From contig FR895545.1 of the NCBI GenBank assembly GCA_000434435.1, positions 1-25,182 on the forward strand: DNA of 25,182 bases, written 5' to 3'. The notes beneath the pieces were generated by a model. That model worked only from the letters and a program-made list of their open reading frames with translations, did no database searches and was not told the DNA's origin. The first letter of the stretch is position 1; every line of letters starts with the position of its first letter. The translations under genes and the position numbers were made by a program. Below, one piece after another: positions 7,129-15,186 of the stretch. Source of the DNA: Firmicutes bacterium CAG:475 (lineage in GTDB: Bacteria; Bacillota; Clostridia; Christensenellales; CAG-917).

Positions 7129-7923
7129 TCATTTTCTGTTGTTTTCGTAGATTTGTTTCGCGCGGTTTTCAAGCTCTTCTTTTTGCATAAAGTAGCCGAA
7201 AAATCCAAATGCAGGAGCGCACTTGGAGCATACGAATGCATAGTTTCCGTCATGCGTTAAACTTGCGTCGTCAAGGTGTTTATACGCCTTGTCAAGCAAT
7301 GCTTCTATCTCGTCGTCGCACTCTTCTCCCTTGCTTTGCGCCTCGTCGTAAACAAGGTGCGCAAGATTGACGTAGGACACCGCAACCTCGCAAAAACCGC
7401 CTTTGTTTTTCAGCACTTCGATGGCTTTTTCATAGCACTTTCTGCCCTCTTCGTAGCGGTGCAAATCGCACAGCGCGGTGGCGTAATTGTTGTAAAGTCC
7501 CGCAAGGCGATAATCGTCTTTCGGCAAGGAGGTTTCATAGCGTTGTTTTGCGATTTCATAATACTTTATCGCTTCGTCCGCCCTTGAAAACGCTTTCATA
7601 GTGGTTGCGCAGTTGAGGTATATCGTTGCGTCGTTGACGCTTTCCGCACCTCCTTTGCACGCCAAAATCGCAAGGGCTTCGTCCACTGCTTCAAGTCCCT
7701 TTTCTCGTTCACCGAGTTTGCGATAAAGTCCTATTTGCTCGCTCAAAATTTCAAGCAGTCCTTTTGTATCGCCGAGTGCTTTTGCTTCTTGTTCCCAGTA
7801 TTCGAGCACACGCCTCGCACCTTGCAAATCGTCCTTTTCGAACATCTCGTCGATTTTGTCGATGACGCGCATAATAGGGATTGTGCCGATAGGCTCTTTT
7901 GAGCAACTACATTTTTCTTGCAT
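7129..7923 (-). CDS. Tetratricopeptide repeat protein
   Basis: This 264-residue all-helical protein has several TPR-like units, for example around residues 28-60, 65-90, 95-130, 140-175 and 180-215. Typical residues are seen in LYNNYATALCDLHRYEEGRKCYEKAIEVL (147-175). There is no signal peptide or membrane segment, so it is cytoplasmic. A CxC near the N-terminus (C5, C7) and a CxxC (FVCSKCAP) near the C-terminus could bind metal, which is inference. It begins a probable four-gene operon with DUF4037, ABM and Nudix genes. GAGG lies upstream of the ATG. It is probably a scaffold for the DUF4037 protein. Confidence 0.82.
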   Translation of the reverse strand: MQEKCSCSKEPIGTIPIMRVIDKIDEMFEKDDLQGARRVLEYWEQEAKALGDTKGLLEILSEQIGLYRKLGEREKGLEAVDEALAILACKGGAESVNDATIYLNCATTMKAFSRADEAIKYYEIAKQRYETSLPKDDYRLAGLYNNYATALCDLHRYEEGRKCYEKAIEVLKNKGGFCEVAVSYVNLAHLVYDEAQSKGEECDDEIEALLDKAYKHLDDASLTHDGNYAFVCSKCAPAFGFFGYFMQKEELENRAKQIYENNRK

Positions 7924-7951
7924 GATTTCGCCTCACGTATATTGTACAAAT

Positions 7952-7980
7952 ATTATAACATATCGCTTTTATTTAGAAAA
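7952..7980 (-). promoter_or_regulatory. Possible promoter of the TPR-DUF4037 operon
   Basis: On the minus strand a perfect TATAAT lies at 7952-7957, about 28 bp before the TPR start codon. The -35 (TTTTCT, 7975-7980) is poor. Confidence 0.35.
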
Positions 7981-8070
7981 GAGGAAAAGTTGCTTTTCAA
8001 GCGAGTTTTACGCCACAGAATAAAGCGGCTGAGGCACAATTTTGCGCCGTATTGCCTAAACGAACGATTT

Positions 8071-8086
8071 GTTTAAAATTTTAAAC
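8071..8086. promoter_or_regulatory. Perfect 16-bp palindrome in the divergent region
   Basis: GTTTAAAATTTTAAAC lies in the 276-bp gap between the divergent TPR and M28 genes, about 55 bp upstream of the M28 -35. It could be an operator; an AT-rich chance palindrome cannot be excluded. Confidence 0.35.
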
Positions 8087-8140
8087 ATACAAATTGGATA
8101 AATTGTCGATTTTTGACGAGCGTTTTGAGCAAATCGCATA

Positions 8141-8170
8141 TTGAAACGCCTAACAAACGTATAGTATAAT
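8141..8170 (+). promoter_or_regulatory. Predicted promoter of the M28 peptidase gene
   Basis: TTGAAA (8141-8146), 18-nt spacer, perfect TATAAT (8165-8170). Transcription would start near 8177, leaving a short leader with a GGGAG ribosome site before the ATG at 8200. Confidence 0.65.
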
Positions 8171-8199
8171 TGTATTATCTTAAAACAAGGGAGAAGTTT

Positions 8200-9468
8200 A
8201 TGGGAAAACTTCAAAAACTTATCGACAACAAAGCGCAGAGCGCGAAGTTTATGTGCGACGAAATCGCGCATATCTGCAACGACATGCCAAAGCGCGATCC
8301 CGGCTCGGAAGGCGAGAAAATGGCGTGCGAGTACATGGCAGATTACCTGAAAAACGACTGCGGATGCGAAAGATCGGACGTGGAAACCTTCACCGAACAC
8401 CCCAACGCGTTTTTCGGCTGGATTTATTTCACGATCACGCTTGTGCTTGCAGGCATGGTTCTTTTCTTCTTTTTGCCGATACTCGGCGCAATTCTGACGG
8501 CACTCGGTTTTGTGATTTTGTTCGTTCAATTCGGTCTTTACAAAAAACTCGTTGACAAATGCTTCCCCAAGAAGACGGGACACAGCGTCACCGCAATCAA
8601 AAAATGCACGGGAGAAGTGAAAGGCAGGGTTTTCTTCAACGGACATCCCGATGCGGTTTGGAACTGGCCCGTCAACAACAAATTCGGCGGCACTGCGCAC
8701 GTTGCGCACCTTGTGACAAGCGTCGTAAGCGGACTTGTGGTGCTCGGCTTGAATATAGCGGCGGCAGTCGCAACCAAGTGCCAACCCGTCGTTGACTACA
8801 CCGTCGCAGGCTACGTCGCACTCTACGGTCCCGTTCTTTTCTGGATGGGCATCGCAATTCTCGTCATGGTTCCCTGCCTTGTAGGCATGTACTTCATGTG
8901 GGACGAAAACACCATCACCGACGGTGCAAACGACAACCTCACGGGGTGCTATATGGGCATCGCAATCCTCAAAGCAATGAAAGATCAGGGCATCGAACTC
9001 GAACACACCGAGGTCGGCGTCATAATTTCGGGCAGCGAGGAAGCGGGACTTCGCGGCGCAATGGCATGGTGCGAAGCGCACAAAGGCGAATTCGACGATG
9101 TGCCTACATGGATATACTCTTACGACACAATTCACGAAAGCAGATTCCTCGGCGTCAACTATCGCGACCTCAACGGCACGGTAAAGTCGGACAAAGAAGT
9201 CAGCGATTCGTTCATTACGGCAGCAAACGAACTCGGCATCAAATGCACAAAGACATGGGTTCCTCCCTTTGGCGGTGCGACAGACAATGCGGCATTCAAC
9301 AAAGCGGGCTTCCGCTCAACAGGCATCACCGCTCTCGACCACAACCTTCAAGACTATTATCACACCATGCGCGACACTGCCGACAATCTCAATCCCGAAT
9401 GCCTTGCAGATTGCTATGCTATATCCGTCAAGTGCCTTGAAAACTTCGATCGCGACATCGCAAAATAA
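8200..9468 (+). CDS. Membrane-embedded M28-family metallopeptidase
   Basis: This 422-residue protein has a zinc aminopeptidase (M28/M20-like) catalytic core. Putative metal ligands and catalytic residues in order are H149-x-D151 (GHPDA), D241 in DGANDNLTG, E280/E281 in GSEEAGLRG, D309 in SYDT, and H388 in DYYHTMRDTADNL. Four hydrophobic segments are inserted: about 71-90 and 91-113 before the first ligand, and about 165-190 and 200-232 between the first and second ligand motifs. The core therefore is split by membrane hairpins. It is probably a membrane-bound peptidase or amidohydrolase; the substrate is unknown. The ATG at 8200 has a GGGAG site; an upstream TTG at 8170 falls on the -10 element and is rejected. 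It is a single-gene transcript. Confidence 0.85.
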   Translation: MGKLQKLIDNKAQSAKFMCDEIAHICNDMPKRDPGSEGEKMACEYMADYLKNDCGCERSDVETFTEHPNAFFGWIYFTITLVLAGMVLFFFLPILGAILTALGFVILFVQFGLYKKLVDKCFPKKTGHSVTAIKKCTGEVKGRVFFNGHPDAVWNWPVNNKFGGTAHVAHLVTSVVSGLVVLGLNIAAAVATKCQPVVDYTVAGYVALYGPVLFWMGIAILVMVPCLVGMYFMWDENTITDGANDNLTGCYMGIAILKAMKDQGIELEHTEVGVIISGSEEAGLRGAMAWCEAHKGEFDDVPTWIYSYDTIHESRFLGVNYRDLNGTVKSDKEVSDSFITAANELGIKCTKTWVPPFGGATDNAAFNKAGFRSTGITALDHNLQDYYHTMRDTADNLNPECLADCYAISVKCLENFDRDIAK

Positions 9469-9491
9469 TTTTACCAAAACCAAAACAACAA

Positions 9492-9523
9492 AAAAAACGT
9501 CTTTCGAAAGAAAGGCGTTTTTT
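9492..9523. terminator. Bidirectional terminator between M28 and MATE genes
   Basis: AAAAAACGTCTTTC (9492-9505), GAAA tetraloop, GAAAGGCGTTTTTT (9510-9523), with one T-G pair. The A- and T-runs flank the stem, serving both convergent genes. Confidence 0.85.
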
Positions 9524-9556
9524 TGTTGCGACAATATTTTTCGCTTAAACTTCAAA

Positions 9557-10993
9557 TCAATTTTGTTCGCACAAATCGGGCAAATCTCTGTAATACTCGT
9601 CTTGCGCGATTTCCATTTTCGGCTTTTCGCGATTGTAGATTATACGCATGATAATTCCGTCCACGATTATGTTGAGCACCCAGCTTATAGGCCAGCTCAA
9701 ATATAGCATTTCGGGCGTATTTACGGCTTTGCACGCTGTATAAATCCACACGATACGGAAAACGCAAATGCAGAAAAAGTTGGCTACCATCGGCGTAAAC
9801 GAATAACCCATACCGCGCATACATCCCACCAAAACTTCCACGATTCCGCACACAAAATAAATGGGCAAAATGATTTTCATTCTGTTGCAAGCATACTCGA
9901 TGACAACGGGATCGGGCGTGTACAGCCTTGCGATATACTGCCCTGCCGTGAGCAAAACAAGCGTCCAAAGCAAACTTATGACGATAATCATTATCGACGC
10001 CTCGATTGCGGTTTTTTTGATGCGGTCGGGGCGTTTTGCACCGTAATTCTGCCCTGCGAACGTAACCGTTGCGTTTGAAACGGCGTTCATAGACGTATAA
10101 ACGAAGCCTTCAAGATTGCTTCCCGTCGAACTGCCTGCGACAAGCGAATATCCGAAGCCGTTGAGATTGGTTTGAATAAGCACGTTGGCGATTGAGAAAA
10201 ACGAGCTCAAAATGCCGCTCGGCAATCCGACTTTGATGATTTGCGCAAGCTCTTTTTTGTGGAAACGCAGTTTTTTGAGCACCAACTTGCAATATCCGTC
10301 CTCTTTCATAAGCGTGATGACAAGCAGTATGCACGAAATGTATTGGCTGACGATCGTCGCAATCGCAACGCCTTCGACGTCGAGTTTTGCAACGATGACG
10401 AATATGAGGTTCAGCGCAACGTTGACGATACCCGCAACCGTGAGGTATATAAGCGGACGTTTGGTGTCTCCTTTCGCCCGCAAAATGGACGCTCCGAAGT
10501 TGTAAAGCACGTTTGCGGGAGTGCCGATGAAGTATATAAACAGATAGTCGGTGGCTTTGTCGAGGATTGCGGGATCGGTTTTCATCCACACGAGGAAGTA
10601 TCTTGCGCAAAACACGCCGATAAGTCCCACTGCTACACCGCTGATGAGCGAAAGAAGCACGGACGTATGCACGGTGTTTTGAGCGCGATTTTCGTCCTTT
10701 GCGCCGATTGCCTGGCTCATAACCACGTTTGTGCCTATCGACAATCCGATGACAACGTTGATAACAAGATTTATCAGCGCAACGTTTGAGGAAACCGCCG
10801 CAAGCGATTGCGTGCTAGTTTCCGAAAACTGACCTATAACTATCAAATCCGCCGCATTGAACAGCAACTGCAAAATACCCGAAAAAGCAAGCGGCAACGA
10901 CACCGCAATGAGCTTTTTGAGCAGCGGTCCGCTTGTCATATCCATGTCTTTGAGTGCGGCAGCACCGTGATGATGAAAATGAATTGGCTTCAT
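9557..10993 (-). CDS. MATE-family multidrug/Na+ efflux transporter
   Basis: This 478-residue protein has about 12 membrane helices in two similar halves, as in the MATE (MatE) family that exports drugs or metabolites in exchange for Na+ or H+. It opens with the family pattern GPLLKKLIAVSLPLAFSGILQLLFNAADLIVIG, and later has VMSQAIGAK and VTFAGQNYGAK, the repeated 'Q..GA' motifs of the two halves. A short His-rich stretch (HFHHH, residues 5-9) precedes the first helix and is unusual. The ATG at 10993 with GGAAG upstream is preferred over a TTG at 11029 that has no spaced ribosome site. It is a single gene, convergent with M28. The substrate cannot be told from sequence. Confidence 0.93.
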   Translation of the reverse strand: MKPIHFHHHGAAALKDMDMTSGPLLKKLIAVSLPLAFSGILQLLFNAADLIVIGQFSETSTQSLAAVSSNVALINLVINVVIGLSIGTNVVMSQAIGAKDENRAQNTVHTSVLLSLISGVAVGLIGVFCARYFLVWMKTDPAILDKATDYLFIYFIGTPANVLYNFGASILRAKGDTKRPLIYLTVAGIVNVALNLIFVIVAKLDVEGVAIATIVSQYISCILLVITLMKEDGYCKLVLKKLRFHKKELAQIIKVGLPSGILSSFFSIANVLIQTNLNGFGYSLVAGSSTGSNLEGFVYTSMNAVSNATVTFAGQNYGAKRPDRIKKTAIEASIMIIVISLLWTLVLLTAGQYIARLYTPDPVVIEYACNRMKIILPIYFVCGIVEVLVGCMRGMGYSFTPMVANFFCICVFRIVWIYTACKAVNTPEMLYLSWPISWVLNIIVDGIIMRIIYNREKPKMEIAQDEYYRDLPDLCEQN

Positions 10994-11055
10994 ATTTCTT
11001 CCGTATCGTTTGAAAATATTTCTCGTCAACTTCCCTCTATCCGTATGGAAAAATT

Positions 11056-11083
11056 ATTTTATCACTTCCGCAGCCAAAGTCAA
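11056..11083 (-). promoter_or_regulatory. Predicted promoter of the MATE gene
   Basis: On the minus strand TTGACT (11078-11083), 16-nt spacer and an extended -10 TGaTAAAAT (TAAAAT at 11056-11061). Transcription would begin about 55 nt before the ATG. This supports the start at 10993. Confidence 0.65.
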
Positions 11084-11100
11084 CCGAAACCGCCCCATAT

Positions 11101-11119
11101 CCATAATTAAAAATTATGG
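11101..11119. repeat. Small hairpin next to the terminator
   Basis: CCATAATT (11101-11108) and AATTATGG (11112-11119) form an 8-bp stem with a 3-nt loop. It lies directly beside the terminator hairpin and may extend the structure at the 3' end of the SDR operon. Confidence 0.5.
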
Positions 11120-11153
11120 AAAAGTCCCGACCTTATAAAAAATCGGGACTTTT
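11120..11153. terminator. Terminator of the patatin-polA-coaE-SDR operon
   Basis: AAAAGTCCCGA (11120-11130) pairs perfectly with TCGGGACTTTT (11143-11153) around a 12-nt loop, and the stem ends in T-runs on both strands. It ends minus-strand transcription about 100 bp after the SDR stop. Confidence 0.85.
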
Positions 11154-11159
11154 ATTTGA

Positions 11160-11252
11160 AATATTCCACAACTCGCACAAAGTGCGAATATAACTGCGCC
11201 AAAGTCGCAATATCACTGTTGCGTGGCAACAATATCACTCGCCGCGCATCGT
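11160..11252. repeat. Short tandem repeat of mini-hairpins
   Basis: Four units begin with AATAT(T/A/C)(C/A)(A/C) near 11160, 11187, 11209 and 11231. The last three are exactly 22 bp apart and start AATATAACT, AATATCACT, AATATCACT. Three units hold a small hairpin: TCGCAC-aaa-GTGCGA (11173-11187), TGCG...CGCA (11195-11209) and GTTGC-gtg-GCAAC (11218-11230). It lies between the SDR stop and the operon terminator. Confidence 0.65.
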
Positions 11253-11256
11253 ATAT

Positions 11257-12051
11257 TTATTTGCTTGCCTTTTGAGCCTCAAACCTATCCAACTTGTTTT
11301 TTTCCAATTTAAGATACACCCACTTGATCGGCGGACAAATCGCAAAGAGGAATTGTGCAAACGTGAAAAGTTTGGACGGGTTGACAAATTTGCGTTTATG
11401 CTCCAAACCTCTCACCATGCATTTGGCAACGTGTTGAGGCTTTTGTACGGGGAACGGACGCTCGCGGATGACTTTGCCCTCTTGACCTTCGACCGCTTTT
11501 TTGAAGAAACCCGTGTCGGTGGCTATCGGATAAAGGCAAGTGAGCGCGACGTTTTTGGGAAGCTCGTAGCGCAAACCTTGTTGGAAGCCTTGCATCGCAA
11601 ATTTGCTTGCGCTGTAAAGCGTGTAGCCTGGCATTGCGAGCTTGCCGATTGCGGAAACCGTGATTGCCATATGACCTTGCTTGCCGCCGAGATATTCGAC
11701 GTATTTTTGGTATGTATAGACGGGCGAAAACACGTTGACTTTGAAGATGTCCTCTATACGCTCCCAGTTGACGTAATCCATTGTTTCATAATACGGGAAG
11801 CCTGCGTTTGCAAAGAAGATATCGATCGAGCCGAGTTTTTCGTCAGCGGTTTTGAAAATCGAATCCACGTTTTCTTTTGTGGAAACGTCGCACACCATCG
11901 GGATAACGTTTTTCAAACCGAGAGCTTCGATTCTGTCAGTGCGCAGGTCGACTGCCAAAATCGTGTTGTCCCTGTTTGCGAGCAATTTGAGAGTTTCAAG
12001 ACCGATACCGCTGTTTGCGCCGGTTATGACGATATTTTTGCCTTTTATCAT
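11257..12051 (-). CDS. Short-chain dehydrogenase/reductase
   Basis: This 264-residue classical SDR has the NAD(P)-binding TGANSGIG (10-17), NAG (82-84), structural N106, and catalytic S133, Y146 and K150 (YSASK). The acidic residue D35 after the second strand (AVDLRTD) suggests NAD(H) preference, which is inference. A C-terminal extension with an aromatic/hydrophobic stretch (LFTFAQFLFAICPPIKWVYLKL) could associate with the membrane, as in SDRs acting on lipids or retinoid-like substrates. The substrate is unknown. A strong AAGGAG site precedes the ATG. It is the last gene of the minus-strand run, 23 bp after coaE. Confidence 0.92.
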   Translation of the reverse strand: MIKGKNIVITGANSGIGLETLKLLANRDNTILAVDLRTDRIEALGLKNVIPMVCDVSTKENVDSIFKTADEKLGSIDIFFANAGFPYYETMDYVNWERIEDIFKVNVFSPVYTYQKYVEYLGGKQGHMAITVSAIGKLAMPGYTLYSASKFAMQGFQQGLRYELPKNVALTCLYPIATDTGFFKKAVEGQEGKVIRERPFPVQKPQHVAKCMVRGLEHKRKFVNPSKLFTFAQFLFAICPPIKWVYLKLEKNKLDRFEAQKASK

Positions 12052-12074
12052 AGTTTTCTCCTTTATTTGAAAAA

Positions 12075-12647
12075 TTATATTTCTTTATGCTTTTCCAAAA
12101 TCTTGTCAAACAAGACATTTGCCTTCTTTTTGAGCTTGTCAAGCGAGCCTTTATTGTCGATTATTTGCGTGCTTTTCGCCATCAAAACCGACGACGGCAC
12201 TTGCGATCGGATACGCCTGATAGCCTGCGCCACGTTCATCCTTCTGCCCTTTTTCAAGCGCAATATACGCTTCAAAAGCGGTGTTTTGACATACACGATT
12301 TCATCGAAAGCCTCGTCGCCGCCCTCTATAAACAGCGGAAGTTCGATTGCAAGCGGGTTTTCGGTATGTTCGGCAATCGCTCTCATAATTTCGGGATGGG
12401 CTATCGAATTAAGCTTTTTGCGCTCGCTCTCGTTTGAAAAGACTATGCTTGCAAGCGTCTTTTTGTCCACTTCTCCGTTTCTGACCGCAGTGGGAAACGC
12501 CGTTTGAATTTTTTGAATATAAGACGGCGTTTTGAGCAATTCCGAGTTGATTTCGTCTGCGCTAATGCAGAAAAATCCTCTCTCTTTTGCGATTTTCATA
12601 ACCTCGCTTTTGCCCGAGCCTATTCCGCCGATAATTGCGATTCTCAT
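12075..12647 (-). CDS. coaE: Dephospho-CoA kinase
   Basis: CoaE phosphorylates dephospho-CoA in the last step of coenzyme A synthesis. This 190-residue protein has the P-loop GGIGSGKS (7-14), the early acidic motif SADEIN (29-34, equivalent to the family's 'DaD' region), the HPEI motif (about 84-87), and a basic lid region near RRIRSQ. Length is typical for the family. Its start overlaps the end of polA by four bases (ATGA), and a GGGGTGA site lies within the polA end, so it is translationally coupled. A polA-coaE neighbourhood is common in Bacillota, in many cases with mutM between. Confidence 0.93.
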   Translation of the reverse strand: MRIAIIGGIGSGKSEVMKIAKERGFFCISADEINSELLKTPSYIQKIQTAFPTAVRNGEVDKKTLASIVFSNESERKKLNSIAHPEIMRAIAEHTENPLAIELPLFIEGGDEAFDEIVYVKTPLLKRILRLKKGRRMNVAQAIRRIRSQVPSSVLMAKSTQIIDNKGSLDKLKKKANVLFDKILEKHKEI

Positions 12648-15160
12648 TTCAAATCACCCCAGTTGTCCGCGCTTGTCGCCTCGGCAACGAGAGGCACGGA
12701 AAGCGAAACGGCGTGTTCCATTTCATACGACAATATCTTTTTGACTTCCTCTTCTTCGTCCTTTGTTGCCTCGATGATGAGTTCGTCGTGGATTTGAAGT
12801 ATCATTTTGGACTTCATGTTTTCAAGGCGTTTTTCGACGTTTATCATCGCTATCTTGATGATGTCTGCCGCCGAGCCTTGCAATGGCGTATTCATTGCCA
12901 TGCGCTCCGCCGCCGAACGTACCATATAATTCGACGCTTTGAGGTCGGGCAAATTGCGACGTCTGCCAGACATCGTGAGCGAATACCCTCTCGCTCTTGC
13001 GTCCTCGACGTTCTTGTCCATAAACACGCGCACTTTGGGATGCATTGTGAAATAGTTTGCGATAAACTCCTTTGCCATGTATTGCGGAATGGAAAGGTTT
13101 TCTGCAAGTCCGTATCCGCTTATGCCGTAAATTATGCCGAAATTGACCGCTTTTGCGTCCCGTCTTTGTTGCGGCGTAACCTCGCTTACGGGAATGCCCA
13201 AAATCTGCGACGCTGTAATGGCGTGGATGTCGTCGTCGTGATTGAACGCCTCGATAAGTTGCTCGTCGCCGCTCATATGCGCAAGCAGGCGCAATTCTAT
13301 TTGCGAATAGTCCGCGCTTACAAGCACGCAATTCTCCCCGGGAATAAACGCACTCTTGATATCCTTAGCCTCGTCGCTCCTTGCAGGAATGTTTTGAAGA
13401 TTGGGATTCGTTGAGCTGAGTCTTCCCGTTTGCGTGATGCATTGATTGAACTCGGTGTGGATTCTTCCCCTGTTGACAAGCGGTTGAAGTCCCATGACGT
13501 AAGTGGATTGGAGTTTTGCATAATGGCGATATTCCAGCACGGCGTTTACTATCGGATGTTTAGGCGCAAGGTTTGAAAGCACGTCTTCGCTTACGGAATA
13601 TCCCGTCTTCGTTTTTTTGCCGTGCGGCAAACCGAGCTTGTCGAAAAGTATATCGCCGAGTTGCTTGGGAGAAGCAATATTGAACGTTTCGCCTGCAAGC
13701 GAATATATCTCTTTCGTCAATCCTTCGATAATCTCGCCGTACTTCTTTTCAAGGGCTTTCAAAACGTCCGTCGACACTCTCACGCCCCTTTCTTCCATAT
13801 TGCGCAAAACGACGCAAAGCGGCTGTTCAATGTCAAAAAACAACTTGTTAAGTCCTTGTTGTGCAAGTTGAGCGCGCAATTGTTGGCTTTCGTCAAACAA
13901 TTCCACCGCGCCGATTTCATAGCCGTCCGCACCCAAAACTTGCTCTAAACTCTTTATGGGTGCGCTGCCTCTTGCAAGGTGGGCGGCAATCATAACGTCG
14001 AAAAATTTATCTTGGTCGAACCCGTAGATTTTGCTCAAATTTTTATAGTCGTAACATATCAGTTCTCTGCCTTTTGCCACTTCTTTGAGCGTTGCGATTG
14101 CGTCGTCGAATCCTATGCCTTCGCTGAACAAATCTTCGACGCAACTCACGGTGTATTCCGTCTTGTCGTCCACCGCAAACGATACGTCGCGCCCTATAAG
14201 GACTGCGATTTTGTCGCCTTTAACGGCATTTTCTATTTCGTTTGCGCTTGTAAGTTTGACAATGTTTTTTTCAATCTTTTTCGCTTGGGGAACGTCCTCT
14301 TGCACGGAGTCGAAACTCATTCTGTTTGCAAGCGACGTGATTTCAAGCTCGCCAAGCTTTGCTCTGACTTCACCGCTATACACAGGCGTAAAAGCAATGT
14401 CTTCGAGAGTGCACTCGACGGGAACGTTGCAGTTGATAGTGACAAGCTCTTTGCTCAAAAGCGCAAGCTCTTCGTTGTTTTGAATATTTTGTCCCAGTTT
14501 GCCGGGAATATCGCTTGCGTTTTTCAAGATGCTTTCAAGCGAGCCGTATTTGTCCAAAAGTTGCTTCGCCGTTTTTTCGCCCACTCCGGGAATACCCGGC
14601 ACGTTGTCAGACGTATCTCCTCTCAATGCTTTGTAATCTATAAACTGCTCAACGGTAAATCCGTCTTGCAAAAGGCGTGCCACATCGTACACTTCGATGT
14701 CGCTGACGCCTTTTTTTGTCCAAAAAACTTTTGTCGTAGGGCTTACAAGCTGGAAGCTGTCGCGATCTCCCGTGACTATGATACATTCGTCGTCGAAACG
14801 CTTTGAGAGCGTGCCCAAAATGTCGTCGCCTTCATAGCCTTGCAAGCTGACGATTTTGATTCCCATTGCCGTAATAAGCTCTTTGAGAGGCTCGACTTGC
14901 TGACGGAGTTCCTCGTCCATAGGCTTTCTCGTCGCCTTGTACTCTTTGTACATCTCGTGACGGAACGTCGGGCCGTGCAAGTCGAACGCAGCCGCAATAT
15001 GCGTGGGATTTTGCTCCTTGATTATCTTCAAGAGTATGCTCAAAAAGCCGTATATCGCACCCGTGTATAATCCTTTCGAGGATTTGAGATTGGGAAGTGC
15101 GTGATACGCGCGGTGCATAAGACTGTTTGAATCCAAAAGCAATATTTTGTTTTGCGCCAT
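12644..15160 (-). CDS. polA: DNA polymerase I
   Basis: This 838-residue PolA acts in Okazaki-fragment maturation and repair. The 5' nuclease domain spans about 1-290 with GYEGDDILGTL (108-118), GDRDSFQL (131-138) and the helix-hairpin-helix region GDTSDNVPGIPGVGEKTA (181-198). The middle domain (about 300-450) has lost the proofreading DxE (LIGRD in its place near 321-325), so 3'-5' exonuclease activity is probably absent, as in many Bacillota. The polymerase domain has motif A SADYSQIELR (615-624), motif B RRDAKAVNFGIIYG (666-679) and motif C HDE (791-793). The gene sits 26 bp after patatin and overlaps coaE. AGGTG precedes the ATG. Confidence 0.98.
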   Translation of the reverse strand: MAQNKILLLDSNSLMHRAYHALPNLKSSKGLYTGAIYGFLSILLKIIKEQNPTHIAAAFDLHGPTFRHEMYKEYKATRKPMDEELRQQVEPLKELITAMGIKIVSLQGYEGDDILGTLSKRFDDECIIVTGDRDSFQLVSPTTKVFWTKKGVSDIEVYDVARLLQDGFTVEQFIDYKALRGDTSDNVPGIPGVGEKTAKQLLDKYGSLESILKNASDIPGKLGQNIQNNEELALLSKELVTINCNVPVECTLEDIAFTPVYSGEVRAKLGELEITSLANRMSFDSVQEDVPQAKKIEKNIVKLTSANEIENAVKGDKIAVLIGRDVSFAVDDKTEYTVSCVEDLFSEGIGFDDAIATLKEVAKGRELICYDYKNLSKIYGFDQDKFFDVMIAAHLARGSAPIKSLEQVLGADGYEIGAVELFDESQQLRAQLAQQGLNKLFFDIEQPLCVVLRNMEERGVRVSTDVLKALEKKYGEIIEGLTKEIYSLAGETFNIASPKQLGDILFDKLGLPHGKKTKTGYSVSEDVLSNLAPKHPIVNAVLEYRHYAKLQSTYVMGLQPLVNRGRIHTEFNQCITQTGRLSSTNPNLQNIPARSDEAKDIKSAFIPGENCVLVSADYSQIELRLLAHMSGDEQLIEAFNHDDDIHAITASQILGIPVSEVTPQQRRDAKAVNFGIIYGISGYGLAENLSIPQYMAKEFIANYFTMHPKVRVFMDKNVEDARARGYSLTMSGRRRNLPDLKASNYMVRSAAERMAMNTPLQGSAADIIKIAMINVEKRLENMKSKMILQIHDELIIEATKDEEEEVKKILSYEMEHAVSLSVPLVAEATSADNWGDLK

Positions 15161-15186
15161 ATTTCACCTATATATCGTCAATACGA

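Noticed and set aside
8056..9135. 359-codon minus-strand open frame
   Set aside because: It is antisense to the M28 gene, whose motifs and promoter are clear. The composition is typical of a shadow frame.
10994..11029. TTG start for the MATE protein
   Set aside because: Its only purine-rich stretch touches the codon directly; the ATG at 10993 has better spacing.
11160..11252. CRISPR-like array
   Set aside because: The period is only 22 bp, the units carry small hairpins, there are no spacers of normal length and no cas genes nearby.
11272..12507. 411-codon plus-strand open frame
   Set aside because: It is antisense to SDR and coaE, both with intact motifs.
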